Assembly (NCBI RefSeq): GCF_003336805.1
Contig: NZ_QFWJ01000003.1
Span: 310,001 to 374,000, forward strand
Source: Marinospirillum perlucidum
GTDB lineage: Bacteria; Pseudomonadota; Gammaproteobacteria; Pseudomonadales; Halomonadaceae
Direction of reading: 5' to 3'
Length of the DNA: 64,000 bases
Shown here: positions 1-7,996 of the stretch, one piece after another
How positions within the stretch are numbered: position 1 is the stretch's first letter
Layout: each line of letters opens with the position of its first letter
Program-made: the position numbers and the translations under genes
Notes under the pieces: generated by a model
The model's input: only the letters and a program-made list of their open reading frames with translations
The model's database searches: none
Told to the model about the DNA's origin: nothing

Positions 1-38
1 CCAGGGCGATCCTCAGGATTAACCAGAGCAAAAGTGGG

Positions 39-2138
39 GTGCGTCGCCGCAAGACGGATGATAGCGTGGATCTGGATAATCCGGAGCTCTATTTCAACCG
101 CGAGCTATCGCATCTGCAGTTTAATATCCGTGTTCTGGAGCAGTCACTGGATGTTAGCCACCCACTGCTGAACCGGCTGCTGTTCCTGCTGATCTTTTCC
201 AGTAACCTGGACGAGTTCTTTGAAATCCGTGTGGCAGGCCTGCGGCGTCAGGTGGCCCTGGATCGGGAGAAATCCGGTGTCGATGGGCGTCGCCCACCAG
301 AGGTCCTCAAGGAAATTGCCCGTGTCTGTCACGAGCAGGTGGAGCGCCAGTACAAGATACTTAATGAGTTGCTGATTCCGGCCCTGGAAGAGCAAAAGAT
401 TCGTTTTATACGCCGCGATCAGTGGACCAAGGCACAAAGCCAGTGGGTCGAGGATTTCTTCAAGGAAGAGATTCTGCCGGTAATCAGCCCGATCGGCCTG
501 GACCCTTCGCATCCCTTCCCGCGCCTGGTTAACAAGAGCCTTAACTTTATCGTGTCTCTGGAAGGCAAGGATGCTTTTGGCCGTGAAGGCGGGATGGCCA
601 TTCTCCCTGCACCTCGCTCCCTGTCGCGCTTGATCCGTATTCCCGATGAGCTCTGTGAGGAGGGGGATAACTTTGTTTTCCTCTCCTCGATGATCCATGC
701 CCATGCCGAACTGCTCTTCCCCGGCATGAAAATTCGCGGCTGCTACCAGTTCCGCCTGACCCGCAATGCCGATTTGAGTGTGGACTCTGAAGAAGTATCC
801 GACTTGGCCAGTGCGCTGCGGGGTGAGCTGCTATCGCGTCGTTACGGCGATGCCGTGCGCCTGGAAGTGGCTGATAACTGTCCTGATGATCTGGTGGATT
901 TTCTGCTGCATCAGTTTGGCCTGGGCGAAGAAGAGCTTTATCGGGTCAATGGGCCGGTCAACCTCAATCGCCTCATGGCTCTGATGGGGCAGGTGAATCG
1001 GCCCGACCTGGAATACGCTCCCTTTACTGCTGGCTTGCCCAGGCCTCTGCGTAAGGAAGAGGGCTCGATCTTTAATGCCATTCGCCAGAATGACCTGCTG
1101 CTGCATCATCCCTTCGAGAGTTTTTCGCCGGTGGAAGACCTGCTGCGCGAAGCGGCCAGTGATCCCGATGTCGTGGCCATCAAGCAGACGCTCTATCGCA
1201 CCGGCCCGGATTCCAGCATCGTCAATGCCCTGGTGGAAGCGGCCCGTAACGGCAAGGAGGTGACGGTTGTCATCGAATTGCGCGCCCGTTTTGACGAGGC
1301 CGATAACCTGACCCTGGCCAGCCGTCTACAAGAGGCGGGTGCTATCGTGATCTACGGGGTGGTTGCTTATAAAACTCACGCCAAGATGATGCACATCCTG
1401 CGGCGCGAAAACGGCCAGCTGCATCACTATGCTCACCTGGGTACGGGTAATTACCACGCCAAGACCTCACGCCTCTACACTGATTACGGCCTGCTTACGG
1501 CCAATCAGGAGCTGTGTGAGGATGTTCACCGCGTCTTCCTGCAGCTCTGTGGTATGGGGCAGGTGCTGAATATGCACAAGCTCCTGCATGCCCCCTTTAC
1601 CCTGCACAAGCGTCTGGTGGAAATGATCGAACGCGAAGCGGAACTGGCCAAGGCTGGCAAAAAAGCGCGTATCGTTATCAAAACCAACTCAGTCACCGAA
1701 CCCAAGCTGATCAAGGCGCTCTACCGGGCCAGCCAGGCTGGCGTCAAGGTGGACATGATCGTACGCGGTATCTGCTGCCTGAGACCCGGTCTGCCCGAGG
1801 TTTCAGAAAATATCCGCGTGCGTTCGATCATCGGGCGCTTTCTGGAGCACACGCGCGTCTTCAGTTTTTATAACGATGGCAAAGAAGAGATCTACTGCGC
1901 CAGTGCCGATTTTATGGAGCGCAATATGTTCCACCGGGTAGAAACCTGCTTCCCGCTGCTGGATGCCAAACTGGCCGTCCGGGTGCGTAAGGATCTGGAA
2001 ACCTACCTGCTGGATAACTGCCAGAGCTGGGAGTTGCAGAGTGATGGCACCTACTTGCTGAATTCTCCCGGTAAAGGCAAGGATGAAGTCAGTGCCCAGG
2101 AAACCCTGCTGGATGCTTATGCCGAGAAGATATCCTGA
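39..2138 (+). CDS. ppk1: Polyphosphate kinase 1
   Basis: Makes inorganic polyphosphate from ATP, and reverses the reaction, at the membrane or in the cytosol. The protein is about 699 residues, the normal length for the family. The N-terminal domain opens with YFNRELSHLQFN, and the catalytic part holds YKTHAKMMHI and HLGTGNYH, the region with the phosphohistidine and phosphate-binding residues. The GTG at 39 gives MRRRKTDD, but the frame stays open to base 1, so an earlier start outside the window is possible. No ppx is adjacent. Identification is secure; only the start is uncertain. Confidence 0.95.
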   Translation: MRRRKTDDSVDLDNPELYFNRELSHLQFNIRVLEQSLDVSHPLLNRLLFLLIFSSNLDEFFEIRVAGLRRQVALDREKSGVDGRRPPEVLKEIARVCHEQVERQYKILNELLIPALEEQKIRFIRRDQWTKAQSQWVEDFFKEEILPVISPIGLDPSHPFPRLVNKSLNFIVSLEGKDAFGREGGMAILPAPRSLSRLIRIPDELCEEGDNFVFLSSMIHAHAELLFPGMKIRGCYQFRLTRNADLSVDSEEVSDLASALRGELLSRRYGDAVRLEVADNCPDDLVDFLLHQFGLGEEELYRVNGPVNLNRLMALMGQVNRPDLEYAPFTAGLPRPLRKEEGSIFNAIRQNDLLLHHPFESFSPVEDLLREAASDPDVVAIKQTLYRTGPDSSIVNALVEAARNGKEVTVVIELRARFDEADNLTLASRLQEAGAIVIYGVVAYKTHAKMMHILRRENGQLHHYAHLGTGNYHAKTSRLYTDYGLLTANQELCEDVHRVFLQLCGMGQVLNMHKLLHAPFTLHKRLVEMIEREAELAKAGKKARIVIKTNSVTEPKLIKALYRASQAGVKVDMIVRGICCLRPGLPEVSENIRVRSIIGRFLEHTRVFSFYNDGKEEIYCASADFMERNMFHRVETCFPLLDAKLAVRVRKDLETYLLDNCQSWELQSDGTYLLNSPGKGKDEVSAQETLLDAYAEKIS

Positions 2139-2185
2139 CGCTTGTGCTAAACTGGCCGGGTAGATGTAAAAACACGGGAGTAATA

Positions 2186-2512
2186 ATGAGTCAGGCACCG
2201 AAAGACCAGCCCCAGGTTGCAGGCCTCTGTTGGATTCGACCCGAGCAATGGGATCGCCTGTTGGAAGTGGCTGAAGACAGTGACCGCCTGGAATCCAGCT
2301 GGGAAGAGTGGGAGGCCAAAAGCCTGGAAATGATCGAAGTCTTTGCGACCCGGAATATTCTGATCGAAAAGGTGGATGTCGACCTGGAAGCCCTGATTAC
2401 CTGGTGTCAGGACAAGGGCAAGCCAGTCAATGCCTCAACAAGAGCAGAGTATGTGACTGCCTTGATGATGGAACAAAAGAAACTGGATGCGGGTAAGCTC
2501 GTTAAGCACTGA
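2186..2512 (+). CDS. Conserved hypothetical, 108 aa
   Basis: I do not recognise a named family. The ATG at 2186 (MSQAPKDQ) has GGGAG five bases upstream and is preferred to an in-frame codon at 2144. The protein is small, acidic and soluble. It carries an N-terminal PEQWDRLLEVAED helix and a DLEALITWCQDKGKPVN segment, with no signal peptide, membrane helix or metal motif. Its TGA overlaps the ATG of the next gene (TGATG), so the two are translationally coupled and likely work together. Confidence 0.75.
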   Translation: MSQAPKDQPQVAGLCWIRPEQWDRLLEVAEDSDRLESSWEEWEAKSLEMIEVFATRNILIEKVDVDLEALITWCQDKGKPVNASTRAEYVTALMMEQKKLDAGKLVKH

Positions 2513-2805
2513 TGACTTCTAAAAACGATTGGAATGAAAAGTTTAGAGAAATTATTGAAGCCGCCAAACGCCTGATTATTGCCGGTCAGGAAGTAACCGG
2601 TGAGGCTTTGGCTGATTTCTTTGATGACTATAGTCCGGAGTATCTGGAAAAGATCTGGGATGATCTTTTCAGCAATCATCCGGAGTTGGCCCGTGTTCAC
2701 CTCAGTGATCGCGTTGCCGTGGAACTGGAAAAGCATTTTGAAAGGCAGAATGTACCTGTCTATCATCATGCCCTGGTGATTCAGGAAGTGCGAATTGGCA
2801 GTTGA
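2512..2805 (+). CDS. Conserved hypothetical, 97 aa
   Basis: A small soluble, largely helical protein whose start overlaps the stop of the preceding gene by one base. Visible features are an amphipathic N-terminal segment (EKFREIIEAAKRLIIAGQ), an acidic stretch (ADFFDDYSPEYLEKIWDD) and a C-terminal beta-like end (HHALVIQEVRIGS). There is no Cys cluster, signal or transmembrane segment. No function can be assigned. A CAAACAC/GTGTTTG hairpin follows at about 2813-2827 without a T-run, so transcription may continue or stop weakly before the aromatic leader. Confidence 0.7.
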   Translation: MTSKNDWNEKFREIIEAAKRLIIAGQEVTGEALADFFDDYSPEYLEKIWDDLFSNHPELARVHLSDRVAVELEKHFERQNVPVYHHALVIQEVRIGS

Positions 2806-2863
2806 GCCCAAACACTTTTTGTGTTTGACTGTTAATAACACTACCGCAAAACAGAGTTTTAAA

Positions 2864-2935
2864 ATGCAAGTTAATCTGAACAACAACCCAGTTTTTGCAA
2901 AAGGCTATTGGTTTAGTTCAATAACTTGCGTCTGA
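2864..2935 (+). CDS. Aromatic leader peptide of the DAHP synthase gene
   Basis: A 23-codon reading frame with a clustered Tyr-Trp-Phe run (AKGYWFSSI, codons TAT TGG TTT at 2906-2914) and another Phe at codon 11. It ends at TGA 2933-2935, just before the alternative RNA structures that precede the DAHP synthase gene. DAHP synthase starts the pathway to exactly these three amino acids, so ribosome stalling on uncharged Tyr, Trp or Phe tRNA would report the end products. This is the classic logic of pheL/trpL-type attenuation. The peptide is inferred from codons and context; its ribosome binding site is weak (CAGAGTTTTAAA). Confidence 0.72.
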   Translation: MQVNLNNNPVFAKGYWFSSITCV

Positions 2936-2956
2936 ACATCAGGTTTCGGGCGCCCA

Positions 2957-3013
2957 GTGGCTGCCCAGGCAAAGAAACTAAAAACCCCGGTGCAGCCACA
3001 CCGGGGTTTTTTT
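2957..3013 (+). terminator. Attenuator: terminator with competing antiterminator
   Basis: The terminator hairpin pairs CCCCGGTG (2985-2992) with CACCGGGG (2999-3006), is extended by four A-T pairs and is followed by a T-run to 3013. Upstream, GTGGCTGC (2957-2964) is exactly complementary to GCAGCCAC (2992-2999), which covers the terminator loop and the edges of its stem. The two structures cannot form together. Leader sequence around 2868-2882 can also pair with 2917-2929 (CAAGTT/AACTTG and TGAAC/GTTCA), giving the usual early hairpin. Premature termination 37 bases before the aroG start is the inferred outcome when aromatic amino acids are plentiful. Confidence 0.8.
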
Positions 3014-3049
3014 ATGCCTGGAACCCATCCTGGGATTAAAGGAATCAAA

Positions 3050-4108
3050 ATGAACAGTCAATTACAGCAGCAAGTGACCAGCCAGCCTCTGATAACCCGG
3101 GAGCAACTGCTTCAGGAGTTGCCCTTAAGTAACCGGCTGGCTCGGCAAGTGGATCAACAGCGAGCGGCCCTGTGTCAGCTGGTAGCAGGTGACGATCCGC
3201 GTTTTCTAGTCGTGGTAGGGCCTTGTTCGGTACACGATCGGGAAGCCACGCTGGATTATGCTAGACGCCTGGTCGCCCTGCAGCAGGAAGTGGGTGATCA
3301 GCTACTCCTGGTAATGCGGGTCTACGTTGAGAAACCACGTACCTGTCTGGGCTGGAAAGGCCTGGTAAATGATCCCCAACGGGATGGCCAGACCGACATC
3401 AATAGTGGCTTAAGGGTCTGCCGCCAGCTAATGCTGGAGGTCGCTGAACTGGGCTTGCCAATTGCCACCGAGGCGCTGAATCCTTTTCTGGCCGATTACT
3501 TCTCTGATTTGATCAGCTGGTATGCCCTGGGTGCCCGAACCACTGAATCGCAAACGCACCGCGAAATGGCCAGCCATCTGCCGGGTGTGCTGGGTTTCAA
3601 AAATGCCACCGATGGCAGCATCGATGTTGCCATCAACGCCCTCAAGGCAGCAGCCCAGCCCCAGGCAACCACAGTAATTAATACCCAGGGGCAACTGGTG
3701 CAATTCCAGGCGGCTGGTAACCCTCATGGTCACCTGGTTTTGCGTGGTGGAGCCTCGGGTCCCAACTATCGTTTGTCTCAGGTGCAGGCTGCCAGCGCAC
3801 GTCTGGCGGATGCGGGCCTGAACCCACGGGTGCTGGTGGATGCCAGTCATGCCAATTGCGGCAAGGTAGCCGAGCGCCAGGCGGAGGTTCTTGAAGATCT
3901 GGGCCTGCAGCTGGGCGAGGGGTCACCGCTTCTGGGCGTGATGCTGGAAAGCTTTCTGGAAACCGGTAATCAACCCCTGCAAGCCGGAGAGGGGGTTTAT
4001 GGCCAATCCATGACTGATCCCTGCTTGGGCTGGGAGGCCAGCCGCCAGGCACTGCACAAACTGGCAGAGCAGGTTAAACTGCACCGCTGTGTTGCTGAAG
4101 CTATCTGA
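3050..4108 (+). CDS. aroG: 3-deoxy-7-phosphoheptulonate (DAHP) synthase, class I
   Basis: Condenses phosphoenolpyruvate and erythrose 4-phosphate, the first step of the shikimate pathway. The 352-residue protein carries VGPCSVHD with the metal-binding Cys, RVYVEKPRT, WKGLVNDP and GARTTESQ, all hallmarks of the AroF/AroG/AroH class. The ATG at 3050 follows AAAGGA and is preferred because an upstream in-frame start at 2957 lies inside the attenuator hairpin. Which feedback type (Phe, Tyr or Trp) it is cannot be read reliably, so the symbol marks the family rather than the paralogue. Regulation by the Tyr-Trp-Phe attenuator is inferred. Confidence 0.9.
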   Translation: MNSQLQQQVTSQPLITREQLLQELPLSNRLARQVDQQRAALCQLVAGDDPRFLVVVGPCSVHDREATLDYARRLVALQQEVGDQLLLVMRVYVEKPRTCLGWKGLVNDPQRDGQTDINSGLRVCRQLMLEVAELGLPIATEALNPFLADYFSDLISWYALGARTTESQTHREMASHLPGVLGFKNATDGSIDVAINALKAAAQPQATTVINTQGQLVQFQAAGNPHGHLVLRGGASGPNYRLSQVQAASARLADAGLNPRVLVDASHANCGKVAERQAEVLEDLGLQLGEGSPLLGVMLESFLETGNQPLQAGEGVYGQSMTDPCLGWEASRQALHKLAEQVKLHRCVAEAI

Positions 4109-4117
4109 GGAAAAGCT

Positions 4118-4660
4118 ATGATGAACCCGTTTTGCCTGCAGGAAATAGACCCTTTGCACTATCGTCGCCAAACCCGCAAAAGCAGTTGGGTGATTATTGC
4201 GGTTTTTGCGGCTCTGGGCATGCTGCTCTCACAACTGCTGGTAATCTTGTTGGGGAGTGAGGGAGGCAATAACTTTCGCTGGAATCTTTTGGGCGTCATC
4301 CTGGCTGTTGGCTGCACCTATCTACTCGTTCGCTACTACCTTAGCCAGCAGCCGCTGATGAAGGAAGCCGTCTACGGCTGGCACCTCAAGCGTAACCTGA
4401 TGCGGATTACCAATGTCATGCACCGCCTTAAACCTCTGGCAGAAGCCGGGGATGCCGAGGCGCTCAAGTTGCTGCGTTTTTACCATCTGGCCGTGGAGCA
4501 GATGCATCGTTTGGATGGTGATGAATCCAATAGCCTGGAGATTAAGGCGGAAAAAAAACATTTTGAAGAGCGGATGCAGGAATTGGGGCTGGATAGTGAA
4601 CAAACCTGTCTTGATCCGGCCTGGTTGGCTGCTGTGAAAGATAAAAAGGTCGATGAATAA
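4118..4660 (+). CDS. DUF3087-like inner membrane protein
   Basis: A 180-residue protein that resembles the gammaproteobacterial family of unknown function DUF3087. Two hydrophobic helices, about residues 24-46 (WVIIAVFAALGMLLSQLLVI) and 56-74 (WNLLGVILAVGCTYLLVRY), are followed by a charged helical cytoplasmic tail. It starts ten bases after the aroG stop, with GAGGA overlapping the aroG end, so it probably shares the aroG transcript. ATG codons at 4118 and 4121 are both possible. Nothing in the sequence links it chemically to aromatic synthesis. Confidence 0.75.
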   Translation: MMNPFCLQEIDPLHYRRQTRKSSWVIIAVFAALGMLLSQLLVILLGSEGGNNFRWNLLGVILAVGCTYLLVRYYLSQQPLMKEAVYGWHLKRNLMRITNVMHRLKPLAEAGDAEALKLLRFYHLAVEQMHRLDGDESNSLEIKAEKKHFEERMQELGLDSEQTCLDPAWLAAVKDKKVDE

Positions 4661-4894
4661 CGGCTTCTTATAGGTATATCTGATCTAGTGTTTTCCTCTC
4701 TGGAATTTAGCGTTATATTGGGCTGTGACGCTTGACCGCAGGGGGTTGCGACTAAAGTTGGTCTCGGTTGAGGAACCCCTGGGGGATAATGATCGTCATA
4801 GGCTAGAACCTTGATACAGGTTAATGCCGGGCCGGGATGATTGCGGTGCAATCAACCGGCACACAAAAAACTAAAGATGATGAGGATGAATACT
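4661..4894 (+). other. Structured leader upstream of the HiPIP gene
   Basis: No gene is visible here. Two hairpins stand out: CAGGGGGTT (4739-4747) with AACCCCTG (4774-4781), and a compound stem at 4831-4860 with GCCGG/CCGGC outside and GATTGC/GCAATC inside. The second sits some 35 bases before the HiPIP start and would be part of the mRNA 5' end, where it could stabilise an abundant transcript. A clear sigma-70 promoter could not be fixed. Confidence 0.4.
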
Positions 4895-5209
4895 ATGTCT
4901 AACAACAGCCGTCGTGCGTTTCTGAAAAAGGGCCTTTTCGGTCTGGCTGCTCTGCCACTGGGAATGGGCGTGCTCTCAACCCAAGCCTTTGCTTCTTCTC
5001 TGCCCGCTCTGAGCGAAGATGCCCCCCAGGCTGCTGCCCTGAACTACGTTAAAGTTGCAGCAGATGCCTCCGGCCACGCCAAGTACCAGGAAGGTCAGCG
5101 CTGCGACAACTGCATGTTCTTCAAACCGGCTAACAACGGTTGTTCTCTGTTCCCACAGAACTCTGTTGAACCCGGTGGCTGGTGTCAGTCCTACGTTCAA
5201 AAGCCCTAA
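4895..5209 (+). CDS. High-potential iron-sulfur protein (HiPIP)
   Basis: A small periplasmic electron carrier with a [4Fe-4S] cluster cycling between +2 and +3, typically between the bc1 complex and a terminal oxidase or reaction centre. A twin-arginine signal (RRAFLKKGLFG) is followed by a hydrophobic stretch and an AFA cleavage site near residue 33. The four cluster ligands are Cys70, Cys73, Cys83 and Cys97, with the family ending GGWCQSYVQKP. ATG 4895 has GAGGA eight bases upstream; ATG 4886 is a possible alternative. The gene stands alone between a structured leader and a strong terminator, consistent with high single-gene expression. Confidence 0.93.
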   Translation: MSNNSRRAFLKKGLFGLAALPLGMGVLSTQAFASSLPALSEDAPQAAALNYVKVAADASGHAKYQEGQRCDNCMFFKPANNGCSLFPQNSVEPGGWCQSYVQKP

Positions 5210-5222
5210 GGTTTTGAGAACG

Positions 5223-5253
5223 AAAAAAAACCCCGATTATTCGGGGTTTTTTT
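5223..5253. terminator. Bidirectional terminator between HiPIP and chemoreceptor genes
   Basis: An A-run, CCCCGA (5231-5236), a four-base loop, TCGGGG (5241-5246) and a T-run form a rho-independent terminator that works in both directions for two convergent genes. Confidence 0.9.
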
Positions 5254-5272
5254 ATGCCTGCTTTGGCCTGAT

Positions 5273-6868
5273 TTAAACTCGGAAATGATTCAGTTGCTCA
5301 TTGAGTTCTTCTGATTCTTTCTGAATCTGCTGACTGGAGGTGACGACCTGATTGGCTTCGGTGCGGTTATGCTCGGCAATGCCGGCGATGTGCACGATGC
5401 GTTGGTCGATGTCCTGAGCGACCTGGTGCTGTTCCTCAGCTGCAGTGGCAATCTGGTTGTTCATGCCACGAATACTGTCCACTGCCGAGACAATGGCATC
5501 CAGAGCTGCAGTGGCTTCTTCGACCTGAACCACGGTTTGTGAAGCCTGATCGGAATAGGTCAGCATGGATTCCGAAGCCTTGTGGGCATCTCCCTGCAAG
5601 CGGGCAATGATGGTTTCAATTTCACCGATGGAATCCCGCGTACGACTGGCCAGATTACGTACTTCATCGGCAACTACGGCAAAGCCGCGTCCGGCTTCAC
5701 CTGCACGGGCCGCTTCAATGGCCGCGTTCAGGGCCAGAAGATTGGTCTGCTCGGCAATGGCCGTGATAACTTCCAGCACTGTTGTCGCATTATTGGTTTC
5801 ATCACGTAGGCGGTGTAACTGATCAGCGCCCTCTTTGAGGTTGTTGGATAGCTCATTGAGTTGGTCGGAGGTTTGACGAACCAATTGCTGCCCCTCACGA
5901 GCACGATCATCAGCAGTGTCCGCTTCCTCAGCCGCATTGGCCGCATGATTGGCGACTTCAGCTACGGTTGCGGTCATTTCATTCATGGCGGTTGCCACCT
6001 GATCCAGGTCCTCGTGCTGCTGGGCTACCCCTTGGTCGGTGGCCTGAGCAGCCCGGGCAGTATCCTGAACATGCTGGTTGGTGGTCTCGCTGGTTTGCTT
6101 GACCTGATTTAATAGCTGGGATACCTGCTCCTGCATATGGTTGTAGGCAGTAAACATCTGGCCGATTTCATCTTCCTTGTATTTGACCGCTACCCGATGG
6201 GTGAAATCGCCTTCACCCACCCGGCGGAGTCCTTTGAGGAGCACCTGAATCTGATCCATCAGCTGGCGCATACCGAATACCCGACCCAGAACAACCAGCA
6301 CCAGAATCAGGGTGACGCTGGTAAAAGCCAGCCAGACCTGTAGTTTCTGAGTGGATTCCACCTGGGCTGTCATCATGCCCACAGCTTCATTCATGGTTTT
6401 TAGTAGCTGAATGGATTGCTGATTCAGTTCCACCACACTCTGGCCATCACCCTGGTTCAGGGTGCGTTGGATCTGTGTCTGCATTCCGGCCCAGAGACGA
6501 TCAACTTCCTGCATCTTGGCCTGGATATCGGCTTCCTTAAAAGCCGTGATCCGGCGTTCAGGGTTTCCCTGAAGAAGATCCTGGTGGGCTTGAGCAAAAC
6601 GCGCCTGGGTGGCTTCCAGAGTGGCTCGGTCACCGGCACCTTCCAGCAGCAAGAGGGTTTCCTTGGTCATCTTCTGACTCAACATTCTCTGGGCACCGGC
6701 CACGTTGATGGTTTCTGGAGAGACCATCTGGCTCAGATAAAGCGAAACCGAAGCCGTAGCCGCTAAACAGAAGATCAGGGCGTAGGAAAACAGGAATTGT
6801 TTATCCAGGGTTTTCAGGCCCAGCAGGCGTAAAATGGACGTTAGCAAATGGGCCAGGGCGTTGCTCAT
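5273..6868 (-). CDS. Methyl-accepting chemotaxis protein with PilJ-type sensor
   Basis: A 531-residue membrane chemoreceptor. A first transmembrane helix (about 25-45) is followed by a periplasmic segment with [21 protein letters not shown], the mark of the PilJ/NarX-like type IV pili sensor domain. A second helix (about 177-196), a HAMP domain and a long coiled coil follow. The signalling tip holds [19 protein letters not shown] and [14 protein letters not shown]. There is no C-terminal CheR/CheB-binding pentapeptide. GGAGG precedes the ATG at 6868. The ligand is unknown; the related NarX fold senses nitrate or nitrite, but the key residues cannot be judged here. Confidence 0.9.
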   Translation of the reverse strand: MSNALAHLLTSILRLLGLKTLDKQFLFSYALIFCLAATASVSLYLSQMVSPETINVAGAQRMLSQKMTKETLLLLEGAGDRATLEATQARFAQAHQDLLQGNPERRITAFKEADIQAKMQEVDRLWAGMQTQIQRTLNQGDGQSVVELNQQSIQLLKTMNEAVGMMTAQVESTQKLQVWLAFTSVTLILVLVVLGRVFGMRQLMDQIQVLLKGLRRVGEGDFTHRVAVKYKEDEIGQMFTAYNHMQEQVSQLLNQVKQTSETTNQHVQDTARAAQATDQGVAQQHEDLDQVATAMNEMTATVAEVANHAANAAEEADTADDRAREGQQLVRQTSDQLNELSNNLKEGADQLHRLRDETNNATTVLEVITAIAEQTNLLALNAAIEAARAGEAGRGFAVVADEVRNLASRTRDSIGEIETIIARLQGDAHKASESMLTYSDQASQTVVQVEEATAALDAIVSAVDSIRGMNNQIATAAEEQHQVAQDIDQRIVHIAGIAEHNRTEANQVVTSSQQIQKESEELNEQLNHFRV

Positions 6869-7008
6869 GGGAGGGCCTCCGTGAACTGGTGAGGAGTTGC
6901 TTTAATTTCGGGTTAATATACATTTTGTGTTAGCTTTTAACTACTGCTATTGCTCCTTATGGGAGTAATCTTTATTTTGCCAGGCGGAAATATCAAGAGG
7001 ATGCTTAA

Positions 7009-7818
7009 ATGGATGAATTGATGGCAACAGAAGCCGTAGTCGATCGGCTTTGGGGAATTTTTGACAATCTATGGCCTGCGTTGCTGCTGCTGGTTTTTGG
7101 CTGGTGGCTGGTCAAGCAGGTCAGAAAGCTCTGCGTTAAAGCGCTGGCTAAACGTATGGATGAATCCGCAGCTCATTTTCTTGGGCAGATCGTTCATGCA
7201 CTCCTGTTAATTGTTCTTTTTATTGCCGTGCTGAGTCAGCTCGGGGTCAATACCACTTCTTTACTGGCTGCTCTGGGTGCCGCTGGTTTGGCGGTAGGCC
7301 TGGCTCTGAAGGACTCCCTGCAAAACCTGGCTTCAGGTTTCTTGCTGGTGGCGCTTAAGCCCTTTAAAAAGGGTGATTATATTGAAGGTGCGGGTACCGG
7401 TGGCAGTGTAGAGCGTATGGCCATGATGCACACCTATCTGAAAACACCGGATAATAAGGTGGTGATGATTCCCAATTCATCCCTGGTGGGCAGTAATCTG
7501 GTGAATTACTCCACCGAGCCGCAAAGACGCATGGATATCCGTGTCGGCATCAGCTATGACGATGACCTGCGCAAGGCCAAGCAACTCCTGCTGGATTTGG
7601 TTGCAGCCGATGAGCGGGCTCTGAAAGACCCTGAACCCCGGGTCATCATTACCGATTTTGGTGATAACTCGGTCAATCTGTCCTTGAGAGTCTGGGCCAC
7701 GCTGGATGATTTCTGGTTTCTGCAGTGGGATTTGATGGAAGAAGTGAAACTGAGCTTTGATGCCAACGGCATTACCATTCCCTTCCCGCAGCGCGATATT
7801 CACCATTATCAGCATTAA
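7009..7818 (+). CDS. mscS: Small-conductance mechanosensitive channel, MscS family
   Basis: Opens under membrane tension to release solutes on osmotic downshock, which fits a betaine-accumulating organism. The 269-residue length is close to E. coli MscS. Three N-terminal helices end in the pore-lining Gly/Ala-rich helix TSLLAALGAAGLAVGLALKD (about 82-101), followed by the beta domain (GDYIEGAGTGGSVERM, VMIPNSSLVGSNLVNYS) and the alpha/beta vestibule. AGAGG lies eight to nine bases before the ATG. It is a single-gene unit. Confidence 0.92.
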   Translation: MDELMATEAVVDRLWGIFDNLWPALLLLVFGWWLVKQVRKLCVKALAKRMDESAAHFLGQIVHALLLIVLFIAVLSQLGVNTTSLLAALGAAGLAVGLALKDSLQNLASGFLLVALKPFKKGDYIEGAGTGGSVERMAMMHTYLKTPDNKVVMIPNSSLVGSNLVNYSTEPQRRMDIRVGISYDDDLRKAKQLLLDLVAADERALKDPEPRVIITDFGDNSVNLSLRVWATLDDFWFLQWDLMEEVKLSFDANGITIPFPQRDIHHYQH

Positions 7819-7996
7819 AAGCGCATCTTTGCCTTCCGGAGCGTTTATGCAATTATTTTTGCGTGAACGCTCTTTTTTGTCTTTTTTTGCCGATTTTTCT
7901 AGTTTTTCTTGCAAATATTTGCGCGTTTCTGTAAAAGTCCCCCTCTAACTAACAGACTTAAAACCAGTTTAGCCTGCCTACCGGAGGAGACGGACT

